From: Tiliqua scincoides
Lineage: Eukaryota > Chordata > Lepidosauria > Squamata > Scincidae
Length of the DNA stretch: 64,000 nucleotides
Assembly (NCBI RefSeq): GCF_035046505.1
Contig: NC_089824.1
Coordinates: 51,711,274 to 51,775,273 of the forward strand
Direction: 5' to 3'
Shown: one piece after another, positions 57,027 through 64,000 of the stretch
How the letters are laid out: each line of letters opens with the position of its first letter
Numbering within the stretch: position 1 is the first letter of the stretch
Notes under the pieces: model-generated
What the model saw: the letters and a program-made list of their open reading frames with translations, nothing else
Databases searched by the model: none
Told to the model about the DNA's origin: nothing
Translations under genes and position numbers: made by a program

Positions 57027-59690
57027 ACATCTTAAAACATATGTGGGCTTAAAGACTGTACGCTGGTACAGGGTGCTGACTCTGAATGTAACCGCAGCAG
57101 CTGCGCAGTGGTGCTTTACCTGTGCCATCCTCCCAACCTCAACCAGTAAGCTAAAACTAGTCTAGGTGAATTAAAAAAGGTTTAAACAAAAAAAAAAATC
57201 AAAGTATTCTGATCACATATTTCCTTCATAATGTGCAATTTGATCCTCAGACACATGAATTTACAATCTCATCTATCTTTCCTAAGTTAAAATTTATGCA
57301 TTTAAAAAAATGCATTGGTTAAGCGAATATATGTACATACAGATAATAATGCATTCAGTCTGAACTTTTGATGAAAACAGACTTTGGGATGCATGATTCC
57401 ATTTTTATGGTTCACGCACTGAACATTTAAATGAGGCTGCTAGATTAATTGAAAACTCTTTTACTGTATTTTCTATAGATTTTTTCAGAAAGTTCTAAAT
57501 TTCCCTACATCTTTGTTCATAATGAACAGACTAAACCAAGATTACTCAATTGTTTTACAACTGACGTTTATATTATTGCTTTAGACCATTTGTTTGATTT
57601 TAATCATTATTTGTTTAATTACAATTGATGAGTAAAGTTGAATTATGTATGCCAGAAAAAACACTGATTTACACAATTACTCTTGTTTGGAGCACATCTC
57701 CTACTCTTGGATGTTTACTCTATTTCTGTATATTGATTTTAGAATGAATAGAAATCTCAGTGCTTTACAATCCCAATGGTCTTCACAGGGAGATTGGAAC
57801 ATCTCACTTTTGTAAAGTTCTTTCTGTGATCCAGAACTAGGCAGCTAAGAACACATGACAATGCCAAACCCATGGAGACATTCAGACTTTTGAATGCATG
57901 ACCATAATTGCATTTTACTGGGCTTTTATCATGGGATACAAATATTTTAAAATAAATGAAAAACTGGAGATGACTAAGGTGTTGAGAATGATAGCCCTAT
58001 TCAGGAGGCCTCTTAAGCCACCTTGACCCCTTACATATGCTGAAGCCCTAACTCTACTATTCCCATGATCAAGGTTTATCTGCAGCATGGGGACAGATTC
58101 CCCTCCCCCCCTCCCATGAGGTGACAGGCATTTGTCACTGGAAACAAATATTGATCACGGAGGCAAGGTTTTGGAAGCATGTCAGCAGAAGACAAGGCTA
58201 AGCAGCATACTCTCATCCACCTAACCTCAGCAGCTGTCCATGTAAGGTCTGAACAAAGCTTGTGTGATGTAGGTATGCCTCCGTTATTAATTCTAGAGCA
58301 AAAGCCCAAGCCTAATTACCCCAGCACCGATTCTGCCACACCAACAGGGTGTGTTGCATCTATGATGGGGAGGCAGTCACTGAGGCCTCCTCAAAGTAAG
58401 GAAACTTTCATTCCCTTATCTTAGGGTAAGCCTTCACTTCCCCAACTGGCCACCTTGGATCTACACCAGCTATTTTGCTGGCAAAAGTTGGAGGGGATGG
58501 GGCACAGGGATAGAACCCCAGTGGAAGTTGCTGCCACCAGGATCCACCCCCTTCCTCTCCAATCCATCTCCCTCCATCCCCCTCCCTGTCTAGACACTCT
58601 GATTCTCCCACTCCATTCTCCATTCCTTTAATTGTCCACCCACCCCTGGCTTGGCTTACCTGTGCTCCTGTAGGTAGACAGCTGAGGCAGTGAGCAGACA
58701 CTGTGCTGCTGCTGTTTGCAGCAGTACCTTCAAAGTGGTTGCCACTGGCACACTACATATGCTGCTGAATGGCCATTTGCAACAGCAAATCCCATGTTCT
58801 GCTCTCATAAATGTTAGGCTTGGGTTGCAAATAACTTACTTTTATATAAGTTACACTTAAAATGAAATGTCTGCTCCCACACATAAGAAAGTGATGCGTA
58901 GATGACTTATGTCGTTGAAATGCGATTGTCAAAATCTTACATCTTTTACAGCAGACAGATATATACAGTACAGCCCCTATGCACCCTGGTTATATGCAGG
59001 CTCGACTGTAAGAGGTATGGATTAGGTTGTAAATAACTGAGCAACATAATATCTCACCATATTTCTGCCTGTTCAAACAGGAGCTGTGGTATAACATGTC
59101 ATGCAACACAGCATTTCAGAGAGCAGGTGCTCAAGAAATACATTGGAAAGCAAGAAATCAAAAAGGCCTAAAAGATATAGTCCTTTCAGAAACAAAGCTT
59201 ATTACCAACGATTGTCATTGCTGGAAAAGATGCCAAGGAGCTCTCTCATCAACACTGTTCAACAATATGGCTGGTGGTGAAAATTAGCTAAAGCATTTGA
59301 CATTAACATTTATTAACCGTCTCAACAAGGTTGCATTTCCCAAGAATGTTGTTTGCTTTCCTCAGCATGTTGTCAAAACTTGCGGATAACCACAAGTGTA
59401 ACTATCATAAGCTATCCACTAAGCATAGAAACCAAAAGGCACAATAAAGAGATAAAGGTGGGTCCTTTAAGGGTTAGGTCATGCACCAAATCAGTCATCA
59501 AAGCAGGGCATTAGTTTTTTGAGATTGAAAAAAAAAGTATAAAGGCAGCTGAGTAAACAGAGAATATGAGTCAGTATCAAAGCTAAAGATCCAATCAAAT
59601 AAAAGGATAAAATTGTGCCATTCAGATATCTTCCTTTACTGCTCGCAGTCTGTCTTTTGAAATGTATTTTGTCCGGGTACCCCAATAAAG
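57027..59690. other. Mostly unassigned, AT-rich stretch
   Basis: 57030-58080 is AT-rich and has no recognised repeat. A CAATCC-like fragment occupies about 58310-58500. The block 58970-59012 is listed separately. 59020-59690 has no recognised repeat. No coding call. Confidence 0.4.
58970..59012. repeat. Tiny palindromic element
   Basis: TACAGTACAGCCCCTATGCA followed by GTTATATGCAGGCTCGACTG and TA is an imperfect palindrome of about 45 bp with TA at both ends. It looks like two abutting terminal repeats of a Tigger-like element with nothing between them. Confidence 0.45.
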
Positions 59691-59699
59691 ACATGTGAC

Positions 59700-60002
59700 A
59701 ACATGAATCTGTCCCAGATCCAGCCCAGCAAGGCACAGGTTCGATGGCAGCAGCATCCAATCCCCTTCCCAGGCCTAACCCCCATTTGCCTGTACAGGCC
59801 AATGTGGACTTGTGCCAGCAGTATTGTTGGCTCAGGTTTGAGTTGACCCACCAGGCAGACATGGGCTTATCTCAGGGGAAGGGAACAAATGTTCCCTTTC
59901 CCCAAGAAGGCCTCCCGATGCAGAAATTCCCCTGTGGAACTCAGTAGATTCTACATTGGTACTGCTGCATAGCCACATGGGGTGTTAGGTAGGATTGGGC
60001 TG
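59700..60002. mobile_element. CAATCC-type MITE, partial
   Basis: The right end is GTTAGGTAGGATTGGGCTG (about 59985-60002). The interior 'ggacttgtgccagcagtattgttggctcagg' block (about 59807-59837) is the family palindrome. The left end is not found. Confidence 0.5.
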
Positions 60003-60182
60003 CCCATCCTAAAAATAGTGGTGATAGTGTCTCTAGAACTCTGCTCAAGAGGTAAGCAGATGTGAAATTCCAGGTCCTGAAATGTGCATCCTAGATAGAA
60101 GACCCTTTTCCTAGAATGCACCTCTTCATGAATGAATATGATTATAGAACTGAAAATGACCATACTCCAGATTCAATTTGGC

Positions 60183-60649
60183 CAGCAATTCTCAAACTGT
60201 GGGTCCAGGACCCACCAGTGGATCATGACCCCATTTTTGGTGGTTCACAAAACTGACCAGGCAGATTAAGCTATGTGTATCAAGGATTAAACAAGCTGCT
60301 ATGGAGGGAAGAAGCTCTGCTACCCAATCAACATTATAACCTAACCCCTTGGCACTGATAAATCAGGCAGCAGCCTCTAGGGCAGCCATTTTCAACCACT
60401 ATCCCATGGTGGGATAGTGGTGGGACATGAGGGGTCTACAGGTATGCCACAGGAATTTGGGAGAAGGTCATTTATTAGTAGGGCCGATGGGGGATGTGAG
60501 CTTCCCACTGGCAGTATGGTGTGCCTTGTCAATGGTCAAAAACCTGATGGTGTGCCTTGATAATTTTAGTGCCTTGTCAGAAGTGCCATGAGATGAAAAA
60601 AATTGAAAATTGCTGCTATTGGTTCTCTAAAAAAAACTTGGAACCACTG
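60183..60649. mobile_element. hAT-type element holding another hAT
   Basis: The left end CAGCAATTCTCAAACTGTGG and right end AACTTGGAACCACTG are decayed inverted repeats. Flanks aatttggc (60175-60182) and aattaggc (60650-60657) match 7 of 8. The inner hAT at 60383-60615 accounts for about half the length. The start and the 'gtgggtccaggaccca' block resemble the hAT at 2418-3338. Confidence 0.8.
60383..60615. mobile_element. hAT-type element, inner copy
   Basis: The left end is CAGCCATTTTCAACCACT and the right end TTGAAAATTGCTG. Same family as 39662-39901 ('tatgccacaggaatttggg', 'atggtgtgccttg'). Flanks ctctaggg and ctattggt agree at only 5 of 8. 233 bp. Confidence 0.7.
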
Positions 60650-60657
60650 AATTAGGC

Positions 60658-61551
60658 AAATTAAGAACATTTATATACCGCTTTTCAACAATAATGTTCA
60701 TAAAATGGCTTACATAGTAAAGGAATAAGAAGATATATAAATGTTACAAAGCAATCATACTTTTAAGAAATAAACATGTAGCAGCACCATGTACATTTCA
60801 TATGTATGCGTGCACAAGAAGGCCCCTGCAGAACCAGGTCAAAGACCCATCTGGACCCACATCTCACCATGACCGACAGTTGCACCTGGGTTGCCAATGA
60901 GCAGGAAATGAAGGCATGCTCCTCTCCCACCATTGCACCCTGCAACAACTTGCTGCCTTGCAACCAGCAACAACCATTGGGAAGGCATGGTGCTGGAATG
61001 AAAAGGACAGCTGCTCTTCCCCTGCCTAATCTAAAAAAGCCACCATTTTTGAAGGCACCTTTTGCCCAGGTAGAAAAGACAGAGGGTGATCATGAGTTTG
61101 GTAATTCCTTCCTATGCACAGGCAACATACAGGGATGTCTGTTCCTTCCTCTCCCCACCAAAGTCGCTGACGCTGCCTTTGTTAGGTGACGTGCAGAACT
61201 GTTACAGTTGTCAGGTATACATTTTGGTTTTGTGTACTGTTTTGGATGTTCTTGTTTCCGGAGAGCCACAGTCAGATTCAACTGGTAAAAACCATCTCTG
61301 ATTCTGGCTTGAATCCTATCCTCTGCCACCAGTGCCAAAGTATCCACATGAAAAAGCTGTTCTCTGCATCCTGTATGGTGGTGGTGGAGGAGAGCCAACC
61401 AGAAGGCAAACAGGAGGTAAGTAAAGATAAATTTCCTGTGTTGTAAAGTTAAATTTACTTACCTCTGTGTTTACTTATCTGTTCTCTCTCCCTGGAAGAG
61501 TTTTTGGATGAGAAAATGTTCTTAGGAGAAAAGGTTTTATAGCCTTCCAGT
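60658..61551. other. Mostly unassigned stretch
   Basis: A short L2-like 3' end on the minus strand (TTTATATACCGCTTTTCAAC, about 60671-60690) follows the hAT. A 127-codon frame at 60806-61189 has no domain. No gene call. Confidence 0.4.
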
Positions 61552-61744
61552 CAGGGCTGGCCCAAGATTTCCTGAGGTAGCATGTCAAATGCTGACCCCC
61601 TTACCTCTTTCTCTCTGTCCCTTCTCTACTTTTTTCTAACCCAGGGAGGAGTAGGATCAGTGGAGGCAAGTAGGCAGTCAGAGATGGGTGGCCCCCACCC
61701 ATCTGCTGCCTGCTTCAGTCTGCCTCACGGATGGGCCGGCCCTG
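61552..61744. mobile_element. hAT-type element, short
   Basis: The left end CAGGGCTGGCCCAAGA and right end GATGGGCCGGCCCCTG are inverted repeats. Flanks cttccagt (61544-61551) and cttccgct (61745-61752) match 6 of 8. 193 bp. Confidence 0.65.
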
Positions 61745-61752
61745 CTTCCGCT

Positions 61753-62305
61753 GTTTCTCTGTTCCAGTTTGCATCCACCTAAGAAGGCTGACAGCAGGAC
61801 TATAATGATGTAAAACCAGAACAAAAACCGTCTTGGGATCGTTGCATATCGCTGAATATAAATTAGAGCCGCGTGTGACAATTTCTGTTCAAGAAGGGCA
61901 ATTTCTTTTTCTCAGGTCTGCTCTTGCTGCTTGAGGATGATTTCCTTTAATTACAGAGCCCAGTAGTAGCAGACGTTGATTTCTCAAAGGCTACAAGCTG
62001 CAGCAGGCTTTTAATAGGTGGATGTGGGATAAGTATCTTTTTATTGGCATTTTGTACATTTCTGCATGCTCTGTTGTTTGAAAGTGTTGCCTTGTTAGCC
62101 TAAATGATAGGGTGGCACGTAACACTATAACATCTTCTCAAAATTGGGATCATTTCTTTCTTGGAAGCATGTTTGCTTCCGTCTTTGAGAATACACCACA
62201 TGGTGTGAAATGTCTACAGTTTGGCTTAACACGTCCATTACTGGATTCACCTGTTTGTTGGCATTTGAATGTGCAAAGCTGCCTTTTCCCGTTGGTCCCT
62301 CTGCC
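61753..62305. other. Unassigned stretch
   Basis: No repeat termini, domain or tail recognised. Confidence 0.4.
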
Positions 62306-62740
62306 CAGGAGTGCCCAAATCCTGGCCTGGGGGCCACTTGCGGCCCTCAGGGACTCCCAATCCAGCCCGAGGGGAGCCCCCAGTCTCCAATGAGCCTCTG
62401 GACCTCCGGAGACTTGCTGGAGCCCGTGCTGCTCTCAGCATGGGGGTGACTGTTAGACCTCTTGCGTGAGCTGTGGGACATGCTTGCTGTTTCACGCTTG
62501 TGATGCTGCAGCAGCAGCAAATGAAAGGCCAGCCTTGCTTTGTGCAAGGCCTTTTATAGGCCTTGAGCTATTGCAAGACCTTCATTCATTCATATGTTCC
62601 ATCTCTAATATATTCATCTATGTAAATTTATGTAAATGTATTCAAATTTGAAATATAAATTAATTCTTTTTTTCTCCAGCCCCCAACACAGTGTCAGAAA
62701 GATAATGTGGCTCTCCTGCCAAAATATTTGGACACCCCTG
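62306..62740. mobile_element. hAT-type element B, copy 2
   Basis: Starts CAGGAGTGCCCAAATCCTGG and ends ATTTGGACACCCCTG, reverse in orientation to 45997. It contains 'ccttttataggccttgagc' and TTCATTCATTCAT in matching places. The flanks do not clearly match, so the duplication is decayed. 435 bp. Confidence 0.8.
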
Positions 62741-62877
62741 CTCTGGACTAACAGTGTCTGCTCAAGAAAGGCTCTTGTTCCACTCCTAACTTGATTTTAA
62801 CCCATTTTCACCCAGCCCACAGGTGAGGTAGGCGACCTCAGAGTGCCTGATGCAGGGAAGGGTACCAGGATGCAGGT

Positions 62878-63000
62878 TGTGTCTTGTTGTCTTATGTGCT
62901 CTCTGAACCATTTGGTAGGCCACTGTGAGATACGGGAAGCTGGACTAGATGGGCCTTTGGCCTGATCCAGTGGGGCTCTTCTTATGTTCTTATGTACATA
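62878..63000 (+). mobile_element. CR1-type LINE 3' end
   Basis: GAAGCTGGACTAGATGGGCC, then GGCCTGATCCAGTGGGGCTC and TTCTTATGTTCTTATG, the 8-base tail repeat (ttcttatg) in two units. The best kept of the CR1 ends in the window. Confidence 0.8.
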
Positions 63001-63492
63001 TTTCGTCCCTGTTGCACTTATGCAATATTGGGCAGAATGGAGACAGCAATGATTTGAGTGTGAGGCCTTCTGTACTGAGTTTGTGTTGCTCTATGCACCA
63101 TGGCAACAGGAGCGTTTTCTGCCCCATCACCCATGGCAGGCAAGCATGGTCAAGCAGCATTGGCTGGATTGTGATGGGGTGGGACATACCAGTCATTTGA
63201 GCTGCATACTCTTCAAGCTTTCATGTTTGGGGTTGAAGGTTTTTTCTGCCCTAATCTAGGGGTGATTTTTGGGGTGGCTTTTAGTCATATAGGTTGCAAT
63301 TAGCAGGTTTGATGCTGGTATGCAATTTGGAATAAATATCAGTGGTCAAAGGGGACCCAAGACTGACCCCAGAGGATGACACAGCTCAGAATGTTGGTTG
63401 GGATCCTTTTAAGCAAGAATTGCAGGGTCAACTTTAGAGACTTGGGCTCCTGCAGTTCACAGCTTCCTCAATTCCTCACTATTGTTCTAGGG
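63001..63492. other. Unassigned stretch
   Basis: No repeat termini, domain or tail recognised between the CR1 end and the hAT. Confidence 0.4.
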
Positions 63493-63952
63493 CAGGGGTG
63501 CCCGAACTCTGGCCCTGGGGCCACTTGCAGCCCTTGAGGCCTCTCAATGCAGCCCTCAGGGAGCCCCCAGTCTCCAATGGGCCTCTGGCCCTCTGGAGAT
63601 TTGTTGGAGCCCACACTGGCCCGATGCAACTGCTCTCAGCGTGAGGGCGACTGTTTGACCTCTCGGGTGAGCTGTGGGATGAGGGCTCCCTCCACTGTTT
63701 GTTGTTTCATGTCTGTGATGCAGCAGTGTCAGCAAAGAAAAGGTCAGCCTTGCTTTGTGTAAGGCCTTTATAGGCCTTGAGCTATTGCAAGACCTTCATT
63801 CATTCACATAAGTTCATTTTTAATATATTCATTTATGTAAACTTATGTAAATTTATTCAAATTTGAAATGTAAATTAATGCTTTTTTCCCAGCCCCAGAT
63901 GGGATGGGCCCAGATGATGTGGCCCTCCTGCCAAAAACTTTGGACATCCCTG
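63493..63952. mobile_element. hAT-type element B, copy 3
   Basis: Starts CAGGGGTGCCCGAACTCTGG and ends CTTTGGACATCCCTG, with an exact 8-bp duplication ttctaggg (63485-63492 and 63953-63960). Same orientation as copy 2. 460 bp. The shared interior shows that all three copies come from one internally deleted source. Confidence 0.9.
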
Positions 63953-64000
63953 TTCTAGGGGATAGATGGTGAAAAGCTGTGGATGTTCAGCTGGCAATCC

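Noticed and set aside
1-64000. Retroviral or other LTR elements, Polintons, CRISPR arrays, bacterial-type operons
   Set aside because: I found no gag, protease, integrase or envelope motif, no paired long terminal repeats and no spaced repeat array. The small direct repeats are target duplications or microsatellites.

Overview
This is animal nuclear DNA made almost entirely of transposable elements. I find no host protein-coding gene, rRNA gene, tRNA gene or CRISPR array that I can support. There are no operons or ribosome binding sites. The mix of elements fits a squamate reptile, most likely a lizard: a 5S rRNA-derived SINE, many small hAT elements, L1, L2/CR1 and I- or jockey-group LINEs, and MITEs ending in GGGC-CAATCCTA. 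The species cannot be fixed from this sequence, and the window could equally be intergenic or lie inside a long intron.

Layout. 0-9 kb: a degraded L1 on the minus strand, L2-type 3' ends, a hAT element holding a LINE, a CAATCC-type MITE holding a 5S SINE, and a tRNA-derived SINE with an L2-like tail. 9-22 kb: mostly old sequence with no recognised origin, broken up by MITEs and one hAT with very long terminal repeats. 22-26 kb: a three-level nest (MITE, then hAT, then LINE and L2), another MITE, a LINE 3' end and a hAT. 26-28 kb: little repeat, with one weak exon-like stretch. 28-35 kb: two hATs side by side sharing a target site, a mariner MITE, a 1.6 kb LINE with a YADD reverse transcriptase, and a Tigger-like element. 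35-43 kb: a MITE with a 5S SINE, a repeat-poor stretch, and an L2 reading frame split by a hAT. 43-47 kb: a hAT that keeps the end of its transposase, a hAT-L2-LINE nest, a hAT with a perfect 8-bp duplication, and a 254-bp palindrome. 51-55 kb: a jockey-like LINE broken at an 8-bp hAT target, with its 3' piece lying inverted about 1.7 kb away. 56-64 kb: the 3' end of the likely partner LINE of the 5S SINE, a hAT inside a hAT, and two more copies of the 46-kb hAT family.

How the parts work together. Thirteen elements show hAT-style terminal inverted repeats and 8-bp flanking duplications (3 exact, the rest with 1 to 3 mismatches). The 3' tail of the 5S SINE matches the 3' end of a LINE family present twice here, so a SINE and its probable source of reverse transcriptase are both visible. 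Nested insertions with readable target duplications give a relative order of events. No retrovirus or other LTR element was recognised.
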